Positions 15,472 through 23,308 of a stretch of 48,105 bases of DNA are shown here, piece by piece; position 1 is the stretch's first letter, and each line of letters begins with the position of its first letter. The stretch is taken from contig CADCTC010000163.1 of assembly GCA_902805635.1 (NCBI GenBank), positions 1 through 48,105 on the forward strand, given 5' to 3'. A program made the translations under genes and the position numbers. The notes under the pieces are model-generated. The model was given only the letters and a program-made list of their open reading frames with translations, had not been told where the DNA came from and ran no database searches. The DNA comes from an uncultured Chloroflexota bacterium. GTDB lineage: Bacteria; Chloroflexota; UBA11872; UBA12225.

Positions 15472-18150
15472 ATGATCATCTCCCCAGCCCGCACCCCGCA
15501 CCGCACGTCGCTCGCCCCCCGCTCCATCCTGACGCTGCTCGTTGTCGCCCTGCTTCTGGCGTACTGCGCGACCGCGGTCCAGGTGCTCAACCGTCGCGTC
15601 GAGCGCCAGCGCGACGTGACGGGCCACGCCTTCGCCATCTCTGACCTGTTCCCGCGCTGGTATGGCGCACAGGCGATGCTGGCCGGCGTCAGTCCCTATT
15701 CCGAGACGTTTCGAGCAGACCTGCACCGGGAGTACTACGGCGAGCCGAAGACTCGTGAGTGGGAGCGCGACACGTTCCGCAACATCTGCGAGTTCTTCTA
15801 CCCCCCGTTTGTCCTGCTCCCGCTCGTGCCGCTGCTCTGGCTGCCGTTCGAGGTCGTCCGCTGGCTCGCCACGGCCGCCATCGCGGGCCCCATCGGGGCC
15901 GGCGTGCTGCTCTGGCTGCGCCACGCCGGCATCACGCTGAGCCGCCCTCGTGCGGCGGGCGTCGCTGCGCTGGCCGTCGTGTTCTACCCCTCACTCGACG
16001 CGATCCTGCTCCAGCAGCTGACCGGCCTGGTCTTCCTGTACGTCATCGCGGCGGTGTTCCTCGCCGGCCGAAACCGCCACGCTGCGGCGGGCGCGCTGCT
16101 CGCGCTGGCGATGATCAAGCCGCAGTCGGCCCTTATTCCGGCGGCCTGCCTCCTGTTCTGGGCGCTCTGGCAGCGCGATCGCCGGCCAATGCTGCTGTCC
16201 TTCGCCGCTGTGATGGCTGCACAGCTTGCGCTTGCCGAGTGGCTCGTGCCGGGCTGGATCTTCGAGTTCATTGCTGCCAACGCGCGCTACCGCGAGTACA
16301 ACACCATCGGCTTCTGGCTCCCCGGCCAGCTGCTCGGCAGCGACCCGCTCGGCGCCGTTCTCATTGCGGCTCCTCTGGTCGCCCTGCTCGCCTGGGGCTG
16401 GTGGCGCGTTCGCGCGCTGCCACTCAGCGCCGCGCCGGCCGTGCGGGTCGTGGCGCTCACCTTCGTGGCCGGCGTGATCCTGATGCCGGATATCAGCTAC
16501 TACAACAAGATCTTCCTGCTGCCAGCGGTTGCGTTTGTAGTGAGGCATGCCGAAGTCACCGGCGTCTCGGCTCGCCTCGGGAGGCGGCTGTTGCTGCTCG
16601 CACTTGGCGTGCCGGTTCTGTTGTTTCCCTTAGCTACCGCTGTGAGCCGGTTGGCCACTGAGCCGGCCAGCCCGGCCGCCGAAGCACTGGGAACCGCCGC
16701 GGAGGCATGGTTTCTCCTGTTGCCCATCATCGTGCTGCTGGTGTGGTGTGGAAGCGGCAGCCAGAACGTCCGATGGTTGCCGCGGGTTCGGAGGACCAAG
16801 TCGGGAGCCCAGCGTTCATCACTAGGCGATGCGGCCGGCGCTGGTCTGTTGTTCGCGCTGTGGGGAATGATCATCCTCCGGCTGAGCATGCAGTTCGGCC
16901 TCTTCCGGTGGATCGGGGTTGACTTCGGTCTCTTCTGGGCCGCTGCGCGACTGTTCTTCAGTGCAGGACCAGCCGCCGCATATGACCTGGTGGCGCTTGG
17001 CGAGACGCTCCAGTTCTTGCGGCACTTCTACGGCCCTCTGGGTGGCGACCTGATCGTCGGTCCAACGCCGTATCCGCCTCCATTTCTCGCATTGGTCTAC
17101 GTCTTTTCACTTGTTCCGCCGGCACTTGGGTTCGCGCTCTGGACGCTGATGAACGTCTTGTTGGCCGCGTCGGTCCTACGTGATCTCACAACTGAGCGTG
17201 TTTCCCGTCCCACTCTCGTGGCATGCGTCACGTTTACATTCTTCCCGCTGGGCTACGCCATTCTCGTAGGACAGCCGACGGTTATCCTGCTGTATGCCTT
17301 CCATCAATCCATCAAGGCTCTGCGCAGCGGTGCTGATCTGCGCGCTGGCCTCTGGGCGGGCATTCTCCTACTAAAGCCGCAATACGCATTGTTCTACATT
17401 GCGGTTCTTGCCTGGAAGCGCAGGTGGCGGACGCTGGCGGGCGTTGGCGGGACGGCTCTGGTAGTAGCGTCATCGTCGGTCGGCATGCTCGGGACGGAAG
17501 GCATTGCCGCCTTCATACGAATGGCGAGCTACGCTGCTGGGTTCCGCAGCGTCGACCCTATTGCCCTGCCGGACCAAATGATCAGCTGGCGGGGTCTGCT
17601 TGTGAACCTACTGCCCTCGACCGCCAGCGAGCCGTTCGGCCTGGCTGCCACAGCAGCCCTAACGGCACTTTCGACCATGTCGCTCATTGTGGTCTGGAGA
17701 GGTCCGTGGAACCCGCACAACGAACGGTTTCCCGCAAAGCTGTTGGCAATCGGCACCGCAACAATGTTGGGTGCATTCCACAACCATATCCACGGTGCAG
17801 CGCTACTCGCGGTGCCGGGTCTGCTGGCCTATGCAAGCCCAGCAGTAACGCCGTCCGAGCGCCGTGCGCTGCGTTTGAGCAGCGTCGTACCTCTTGCAGT
17901 GTTCTCAGTTTCGCAGTCTATGTCGGCCACAGCAATTGCCCTCAGCGTGGTGCTGGTCGCCTGGCATGGGTACCTCTTTTGGAGAGAAGGCGTGAGTACG
18001 GATTCGATTGCCATTGCCATTCCTCCAGCAACCCGCAAGCTGCTGTTAGGCGCAGCCGCCCTGCTCGGTTGCTGGATCGCGGTGTTCATCGGTGCGTGGC
18101 GGGAGACAGGACTGTTCAAATGGATCGGATATGACTACGCATCGCAGTAG
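15472..18150 (+). CDS. Multi-unit GT87 (DUF2029)-type mannosyltransferase-like protein, ended by an in-frame amber codon
   Basis: 892 residues from ATG 15472 (GTG 15415 is an alternative); GT87 proteins are usually about 400-450. Unit 1 (about 20-440) has SDLFPRW, YPPFVLLPL and IKPQSAL. Unit 2 (about 465-840) has GVDFGLFW, YPPPFLALVYVF, KPQYALFY and FHNHIHGAALL. A third unit begins near residue 841 and ends after GYDYASQ at TAG 18148-18150. Units 1 and 2 have Asp-x4-Trp (DLFPRW, DFGLFW); unit 3 reads DYASQ followed by TAG, one base from TGG. The same frame then continues as the rest of unit 3 to 19296. A ribosome site GGAGAGAAGG before GTG 17992 could start unit 3 separately. Composition appears less GC-rich from about 16.7 kb. 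GT87 enzymes use polyprenyl-phosphate mannose as donor. Confidence 0.72.
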   Translation: MIISPARTPHRTSLAPRSILTLLVVALLLAYCATAVQVLNRRVERQRDVTGHAFAISDLFPRWYGAQAMLAGVSPYSETFRADLHREYYGEPKTREWERDTFRNICEFFYPPFVLLPLVPLLWLPFEVVRWLATAAIAGPIGAGVLLWLRHAGITLSRPRAAGVAALAVVFYPSLDAILLQQLTGLVFLYVIAAVFLAGRNRHAAAGALLALAMIKPQSALIPAACLLFWALWQRDRRPMLLSFAAVMAAQLALAEWLVPGWIFEFIAANARYREYNTIGFWLPGQLLGSDPLGAVLIAAPLVALLAWGWWRVRALPLSAAPAVRVVALTFVAGVILMPDISYYNKIFLLPAVAFVVRHAEVTGVSARLGRRLLLLALGVPVLLFPLATAVSRLATEPASPAAEALGTAAEAWFLLLPIIVLLVWCGSGSQNVRWLPRVRRTKSGAQRSSLGDAAGAGLLFALWGMIILRLSMQFGLFRWIGVDFGLFWAAARLFFSAGPAAAYDLVALGETLQFLRHFYGPLGGDLIVGPTPYPPPFLALVYVFSLVPPALGFALWTLMNVLLAASVLRDLTTERVSRPTLVACVTFTFFPLGYAILVGQPTVILLYAFHQSIKALRSGADLRAGLWAGILLLKPQYALFYIAVLAWKRRWRTLAGVGGTALVVASSSVGMLGTEGIAAFIRMASYAAGFRSVDPIALPDQMISWRGLLVNLLPSTASEPFGLAATAALTALSTMSLIVVWRGPWNPHNERFPAKLLAIGTATMLGAFHNHIHGAALLAVPGLLAYASPAVTPSERRALRLSSVVPLAVFSVSQSMSATAIALSVVLVAWHGYLFWREGVSTDSIAIAIPPATRKLLLGAAALLGCWIAVFIGAWRETGLFKWIGYDYASQ

Positions 18151-18165
18151 GCAGTCGTCCAGGCT

Positions 18166-19296
18166 GTGCTCGCATACGGCCCGTCTGTCATGTTCGATCT
18201 TGAGGCCATCCGCTCCTTTATCGAGCCAGTGGGCATGTACTACGCAGCCGGACAGGGCCCTGCCCACGCGTCTCCGGCGCCGTATCCTCCACTTTTCTTC
18301 GCGGCGGTAATGCCGTTCGCTGTTCTACCACTTCCATTGGGTTTCGGGTTCTGGAGCCTTCTGAACGCAGCGTGCATGGTGTGGGTCATCTATGACCTCT
18401 GCGGCCGGTTTAGGGACGGCCTGAGCAACCGTATCGCCCGCACGTTGCTGGTTACCTCATTTTTCTCAGTACCGTTCACGCTCTTAGTTGGGCAGTCGAC
18501 TGGTCTCTGGCTCGTGGCACTATGCCGCGCCTACCTGGACCTGGAGCGCGGTCGCGATTTCAGGGCAGGACTCTGGCTCGGCGTACTGCTGGCAAAGCCG
18601 CAATATGCCGTTGGCATCTTGCTCGTGCTGCTGCTGAAGCGCCGCTGGCGTTCACTTGCCGGCGGATCATTAATAGGAGCCGTCCTTCTGCTTACCTCGC
18701 TCGCCGTAGTTGGCATTGACGGTGCCACCGCATACCTGCGCATGACGCGCGATATGTCCGGTTTCTGGGAGCGGGAAGTCTTCCCTGAGGCAATGATTGG
18801 GTGGAGGGGATTGCTGGCATTCGTGTTACCCCCTGCCACGCCGGCCAGCACTGGAACGGCGGTGACGTATGTCCTGTCTGGGCTCGCATTCGCATCCCTA
18901 GCGCTGATCTGGAGAGGTACCTGGCCGTCCAAGCCTGGAGAGCTCGCGCCGCGCATGCTTGCCACTTTGCTTGCCACTACGCTCGGTGCCTTCCACAATC
19001 ACGCTTATGGGGCTGCGCTGCTGGTTGTACCCGCCGTGTGTGTCCTGTCCGAGAGGCCGGATCTCACCTTCCTTCGGCAGCTATTTGTAGCGGCGCTCGC
19101 CATGCCCGTACTGCTGTTCGTCATCACGCTCGATACTCCGCTCTCATCGGCTGTGCTCTCAGTGCTGCTGGTAGTTGCATGGTCTTGGCTTACCGTTAGC
19201 AGCCTCGCTAAGGATTCTCTGCCCCAGGCAGCCATCGTTCGATCGGTGCTGACGGGTAATGTCGCCACTCGGCGTGGGGCTACGGCGGCTGCGTGA
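18166..19296 (+). CDS. Remainder of the third GT87 unit, in frame after the amber codon
   Basis: 376 residues if begun at GTG 18166; only five codons separate it from the TAG, in the same frame. It starts mid-domain (LAYGPSVMFDLEAI), aligning with SAGPAAAYDLVAL of unit 2. It contains YPPLFFAAVMPF, KPQYAVGILLVLLLKRRWRSLAGG, IGWRGLLAFVLPP and LGAFHNHAYGAALLVVP, so everything after the N-terminal Asp motif of a GT87 enzyme is present. No ribosome site precedes GTG 18166. It is best read as the distal part of one gene split by a point mutation; it is non-functional alone unless the TAG is read through or is a sequencing error. Its stop overlaps the next gene (GTGA). Confidence 0.7.
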   Translation: MLAYGPSVMFDLEAIRSFIEPVGMYYAAGQGPAHASPAPYPPLFFAAVMPFAVLPLPLGFGFWSLLNAACMVWVIYDLCGRFRDGLSNRIARTLLVTSFFSVPFTLLVGQSTGLWLVALCRAYLDLERGRDFRAGLWLGVLLAKPQYAVGILLVLLLKRRWRSLAGGSLIGAVLLLTSLAVVGIDGATAYLRMTRDMSGFWEREVFPEAMIGWRGLLAFVLPPATPASTGTAVTYVLSGLAFASLALIWRGTWPSKPGELAPRMLATLLATTLGAFHNHAYGAALLVVPAVCVLSERPDLTFLRQLFVAALAMPVLLFVITLDTPLSSAVLSVLLVVAWSWLTVSSLAKDSLPQAAIVRSVLTGNVATRRGATAAA

Positions 19297-20246
19297 GGAC
19301 CCAGTTCTTGGAGACGAACTTACCGAAGGGCGCCGTGCTCGCGGCTTGTGCCTTTCTTTTTTCTTTCCTGGTGCTGCTACCCGGCACCACGCAAGTCGCC
19401 CGCCATGGTGACGAGTCGCAATACGTCTGGAGCGCCGGGTACTTCACGGGCAAGCTGCTGAGTTGGGACTGGAGTCGCTCCGGGACCGATCCGGTGGGGG
19501 ATCCGGGCTGGGCGCCCCAGAGTTATTGGGCGCTCACGCAGCCGATGGGCACGCGGTTCGTGTACGGGCTGGCCATGGCCGTGACGGGGCAGGCGCCGCC
19601 GGCGCATCCCGTCACGACTGGCGGGAATGGCCAGACCCGAGAGGCCGACATTGCGCCGGGTGCCCTGGCAGCGACGCGCACCGCGGCCGTGCTGTGCGCG
19701 GCGCTCGCGTTTGCCGTGCTGGCCGGCAGGCTCGGCTGGAGCGGCTTCGCGGCGGTGGCCATCCTGCTGGTTCCAGACGCGCGCGAGGACCTGTCGCGGG
19801 CCTGGGCCGAGGGCCCGCTACTGCTCGGACTGGCGCTGGCGATCGCGGCGTGCGGCACGCGCTGGTTCGCGCCCGCCTGCGGCCTGGCCGCTACCTTCAA
19901 GCTGACCGCTCTGGGGCTGTGGCCGCTCGTGTTCCTGGCGCATCCACTGGGGCGCTCCCGCTTTGCCCGACTGCTCGGCCTCGCCCCAGCTGCGCTCACC
20001 TGGTCGCTGCTGACCCCACCCTCCTGGCACTTCGGTGGGCCGCTCTACCTCGGCGCCATGCTGGCGAACCGCGCCACTGAGCAGGCCTACCTCTCCGAGG
20101 TGTACGGCGGACCCCTTGGTGCCTTCTTCCCCAATCGCTATGCCCTGCCACTTGAGGTCTTCGGCATCATTGGACTGGCGTGGATGACCGGACGACTGGC
20201 TCTGGCGCTCCGGCACCGGCGCGTGCTCGTACTGGCGGCACCGTAA
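19293..20246 (+). CDS. Polytopic GT-C family glycosyltransferase-like protein
   Basis: 317 residues, GTG start overlapping the preceding stop by 4 nt, so translationally coupled to the GT87 frame. The first external loop has QVARHGDESQYVWSAGYF, a dolichyl-phosphate-mannose mannosyltransferase (GT39/PMT_2)-like acidic motif, followed by multiple membrane helices. It resembles the start of the reverse gene at 25890-27389 (EFHGDESHWTSSG). At 317 residues it is shorter than most GT39 proteins (450-600) and lacks the usual C-terminal part, so it may be shortened or a small subfamily. Confidence 0.65.
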   Translation: MRTQFLETNLPKGAVLAACAFLFSFLVLLPGTTQVARHGDESQYVWSAGYFTGKLLSWDWSRSGTDPVGDPGWAPQSYWALTQPMGTRFVYGLAMAVTGQAPPAHPVTTGGNGQTREADIAPGALAATRTAAVLCAALAFAVLAGRLGWSGFAAVAILLVPDAREDLSRAWAEGPLLLGLALAIAACGTRWFAPACGLAATFKLTALGLWPLVFLAHPLGRSRFARLLGLAPAALTWSLLTPPSWHFGGPLYLGAMLANRATEQAYLSEVYGGPLGAFFPNRYALPLEVFGIIGLAWMTGRLALALRHRRVLVLAAP

Positions 20247-20257
20247 CACGGCCGGCG

Positions 20258-21814
20258 ATGATCGCCACAGCTGTGAGAGCTCTGCCGGCGCAGCAGCGTG
20301 GGAACGCTCGAAGACGCTTCCGAGGCGTCGACGCTATGGGCCCAGCCAGTGCCCCGACTGTCCTGGCCGGGCTCCTGGCCATTCTGAGCGGGTTGTGGAC
20401 CATCAATGTAGTCGTGCAGCCGGGCGAGGTGTGGTACGGCGAAGCGGTTATCCATGACCAGGCGGGACGCCTTCTGCGCGGCGAGCCGCTCTACCAGCCG
20501 GTGGCCGGGCCGCCGTACACCGTCGCCGCATACACTCCGCTCTTCTATGCCGTCGCAGCGGCGCTCCAGCTTGCGTTTGGGCCGGGGTTCATGCCGGGTC
20601 GCATCCTCTCCGTGTCGGCTGGTCTGGCGTCGACTGCGCTCGTCGGGACTCTTGCGCGCCAGTACACCCGCGACCGGCGTCTCGCCATGCTGGCAGCGCT
20701 GCTCTTTCTGGGTCTGAACAGCCAGTGGGAGCGAGGCGCCGCTTGGTGGTCCTATTACAAGCAGGACTCGCTCGGCGTCGCATGTGCGCTCGCCGCGATC
20801 ACTCTGCTGGCCGGCGGCGCGACTCGGCGGCGCGTACTCATCGCCGGAGTCTTCGCCGGTCTGGCGATCCTCACCAAGCAGACACTGCTCGCCGCCAGCC
20901 TTGCGGGCACGCTGTGGCTCTGGCGACACGATCGGAAGTCGGCCCTTACGTTCGCTGCGGCCAGTCTCCTGGTCGCCCTTGTTCCGTGCCTTGGACTCGA
21001 GGTTGCCACGCGTGCGTTCTTCGCCAATACGGTGTGGTCGAACGCCAATCCTTCCTCACTGGAGGTGCTGCACACCAATCTCGGCTTTCTGCTGCTGACG
21101 CAGGTTGGCCCCATCGGCGTCTGTCTGTTGTATCTCCTCCGGCGCCGCCGGGACCCTCGACCGCACGCCGACGGCCTGCTCGTGACCTACTGGGCATGCA
21201 CCGCAATTCCGCTGCTTGGCCTCGTCAAGGTCGGCGCGACGTACAACTACTGGCTGGAGCTCGCCGCGGCGACAGCCGCTCTCGCGGCGGTGGGCATCAA
21301 GGCGTGCTTCACGGGTCGCCAGGACGACACTGACCGACGGCGGGCAGTGTTGCCCACCCTCTTGCTAGGCATCCACCTCGTCCTTGTGCTGGCATGGAGC
21401 GGCCGAGTCGTGGGCGAGCCCCTCGTCGCCGGCCACCTGTTGTTCGCGCCGGATCGCGCCTACGATGCGGAGTTCGGTGCGCTGGTAGAGCGCGTGCGCG
21501 CCGAGCCACGCGAGGTGCTCGGCCATTCATTTGACGTAGTGACCCTGGCAGGTCGCCCCAACCTGTTCGAGCCGGACATCTATAGCATCTTCTACGACCA
21601 GGGACGCTGGGACCCGGCGCCGCTGGTTGAGCGCATCCTCGCCGGAGACGTGGGCTTGCTCGTGCTCAGCCATTCGCTGGACGATGTGGAGTACTGGACG
21701 CGGCAGCCTATCGCCTGGTGGCCGGAGCCGGTGATTGCCGCCCTGCGCACGCAGATGGTCCTGGAGTCGCGACTTGCCGGGCGCTGGGTGTACGTCGCCA
21801 GGCCAGGCTCGTAG
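20258..21814 (+). CDS. Polytopic GT-C family glycosyltransferase-like protein
   Basis: About 518 residues from ATG 20258; an ATG at 20336 is also possible and neither has a clear ribosome site. N-terminal membrane helix, then an external loop with PGEVWYGEAVIHDQAGRLL and LYQPVAGPPYTVAAYTPLFY, typical of GT39-like proteins in which an acidic residue and a PYT.Y.P motif follow the first helix. Nine or so further helices include LTKQTLLAASLAG, then a soluble C-terminal part. Last of the forward glycosyltransferase run. Acceptor and donor unknown. Confidence 0.65.
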   Translation: MIATAVRALPAQQRGNARRRFRGVDAMGPASAPTVLAGLLAILSGLWTINVVVQPGEVWYGEAVIHDQAGRLLRGEPLYQPVAGPPYTVAAYTPLFYAVAAALQLAFGPGFMPGRILSVSAGLASTALVGTLARQYTRDRRLAMLAALLFLGLNSQWERGAAWWSYYKQDSLGVACALAAITLLAGGATRRRVLIAGVFAGLAILTKQTLLAASLAGTLWLWRHDRKSALTFAAASLLVALVPCLGLEVATRAFFANTVWSNANPSSLEVLHTNLGFLLLTQVGPIGVCLLYLLRRRRDPRPHADGLLVTYWACTAIPLLGLVKVGATYNYWLELAAATAALAAVGIKACFTGRQDDTDRRRAVLPTLLLGIHLVLVLAWSGRVVGEPLVAGHLLFAPDRAYDAEFGALVERVRAEPREVLGHSFDVVTLAGRPNLFEPDIYSIFYDQGRWDPAPLVERILAGDVGLLVLSHSLDDVEYWTRQPIAWWPEPVIAALRTQMVLESRLAGRWVYVARPGS

Positions 21815-21862
21815 GACGCATCGGCACCGTGCGCGGGCGAACGCGGGGCATGGGGTCGGCCG

Positions 21863-21868
21863 TATAAT
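21863..21868 (+). promoter_or_regulatory. Consensus -10 box close to a start codon
   Basis: TATAAT ends 11 nt before the ATG at 21880, implying a 5' leader of only a few bases and no Shine-Dalgarno site. No convincing -35 is visible. Confidence 0.6.
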
Positions 21869-21879
21869 CCGCTTCCTCT

Positions 21880-23169
21880 ATGTCGAGCATCCCGGCCTTG
21901 CCGTTCGTTCGGCGCGTGCTGCCGCGCGGGCTGCGGGTGCTCGTCGCCCCCATGCCACACACGCGCTCCGTTACCGTCGCGCTCTTCTTCGGCATGGGCT
22001 CCCGCTACGAGTCGCCCCAGGAGCAGGGCATCTCGCACCTGGTGGAGCACATGCTCTTCAAGGGCACCGAGCGTTATCCCACCGCGCAGCTCATCTCGGA
22101 AACGATCGAGGGTGTGGGCGGCATCCTCAACGCCGCCACCGACAAAGAGCTGACGGTCTACTACGCCAAGGTCGCCAGCCGCCACGCCGACCTCGCGTTC
22201 GACCTCCTGGCCGACATGGTCCGCCGGCCCCTGCTGGAGGCAGCTGAGCTCCAGAAAGAAAAGAAGGTAGTGCTGGAGGAGCTGGGCCTGGCGCAGGATG
22301 CCCCCGGCGAATGGGTGCACCAGCTGATGTCCGAGCTGCTCTGGCCGGACCAGCCGGTGGGCTGGGAGATTGCCGGCACGGCCGAGACGGTCAACGCGCA
22401 GACGACGGACACCATCCGCGACTACGTGCGTCGTGGCTACGGGGCGCAGAACTGTGTGCTGATGGTGGCCGGCGATGCATCGCCCGACCAGGTGTTCGCC
22501 CGCGCCACCGAGCGCCTCTCCGAAGCCGGCGCGCCGCCACCGTCTTTCGTCCCGGCGACCGATCCCGCAGGCGGGCGGCGCGTGCGCAGCCAGGCGAGAG
22601 AGACCGAGCAGGCCTACCTCTGTCTGGGTGGCAAGGGCCTCTCGCGTTCAGATCCGGACCGCTATGCGCTCCGCCTGGCCAACGCCATCCTGGGCGACGG
22701 CATGAGCTCGCGCCTCTTCCTGGAAGTGCGCGAGAAGCGCGGCCTGGCGTATGACGTGCACTCCTACGTCAACGCCTTGTATGACACCGGCGCCGTGGTC
22801 GTCTCGGCGGGAGTGGATCCGGAGCAGCTGGAGCCGGCGATGGGCGCCGTGCTAGCCGAGGTGGACAAGCTGCGCCAGGGGCCCGTCCCCGAAACCGAGC
22901 TGCGCAAGGTCAAGGAGTACCTCAAGGGCCGTACCGTGCTCAGCCTGGAGGACAGCGCCAGCGTCGCCCAGTGGTACGCGACTCAGGAGCTGCTCACCCA
23001 AGAGCTGCTCACGCCTGACGAAGTGCTCGACCGCATCGAGGCCGTGACCGTGGAAGACGTGCTGCGCGTCACGCGGCGCGTCTTTGATGACCAGTGGCTC
23101 AATGCCGCGGTCATCGCTCCCGAGCCAGACGACGACCGCCTGCGCGACCTGCTGCGCTTTCCAGGCTAG
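21880..23169 (+). CDS. M16 family zinc metallopeptidase (processing-peptidase-like)
   Basis: 429 residues. The inverted zinc motif HxxEH is HLVEH at residues 53-57 and the third ligand Glu is at 134, exactly the 76-residue spacing of the family. The second M16 half (about 185-360) carries the conserved FLEVREKRGLAYDVHSY segment. Length and single-HxxEH layout match the bacterial homologues of mitochondrial processing peptidase beta and B. subtilis MlpA/YmxG. No signal peptide, so cytoplasmic; it probably degrades or trims peptides. Transcription seems to start almost at the ATG. Confidence 0.93.
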   Translation: MSSIPALPFVRRVLPRGLRVLVAPMPHTRSVTVALFFGMGSRYESPQEQGISHLVEHMLFKGTERYPTAQLISETIEGVGGILNAATDKELTVYYAKVASRHADLAFDLLADMVRRPLLEAAELQKEKKVVLEELGLAQDAPGEWVHQLMSELLWPDQPVGWEIAGTAETVNAQTTDTIRDYVRRGYGAQNCVLMVAGDASPDQVFARATERLSEAGAPPPSFVPATDPAGGRRVRSQARETEQAYLCLGGKGLSRSDPDRYALRLANAILGDGMSSRLFLEVREKRGLAYDVHSYVNALYDTGAVVVSAGVDPEQLEPAMGAVLAEVDKLRQGPVPETELRKVKEYLKGRTVLSLEDSASVAQWYATQELLTQELLTPDEVLDRIEAVTVEDVLRVTRRVFDDQWLNAAVIAPEPDDDRLRDLLRFPG

Positions 23170-23213
23170 CCTTGTTCGGCGGCTCTCCGGCCCCGGCCTG
23201 GGCCATTATCTGC

Positions 23214-23242
23214 TTGACAGGCGGCGTGCTTCGCCCTACGCT
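23214..23242 (+). promoter_or_regulatory. Sigma-70-type promoter for the sugar-binding lipoprotein gene
   Basis: TTGACA (23214-23219), a 17-nt spacer, then TACGCT (23237-23242). About 60 nt of leader follow, containing a ribosome site before ATG 23309. Confidence 0.65.
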
Positions 23243-23257
23243 GGGGGCACGAGGGTA

Positions 23258-23276
23258 CCGCCCGGATTCCGGGCGG
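23258..23276 (+). promoter_or_regulatory. Inverted repeat in the leader, possible operator
   Basis: CCGCCCGG-ATT-CCGGGCGG lies about 15 bp downstream of the -10 box. The position suits a repressor operator or an mRNA hairpin controlling the binding-protein gene. Confidence 0.4.
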
Positions 23277-23308
23277 CGGACGTCCCGCGTGAAGGGAGCA
23301 CACCAGGG

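Noticed and set aside
18148..18150. TAG read as pyrrolysine or another recoded amino acid
   Set aside because: The position aligns with Trp in the two sister units and TAG differs by one base from TGG; no recoding structure or tRNA is visible. Point mutation or sequence error is simpler.
23084..23308. Longer start of the sugar-binding protein overlapping the protease gene
   Set aside because: A consensus promoter at 23214-23242 lies within this stretch and the lipoprotein signal begins at 23309.
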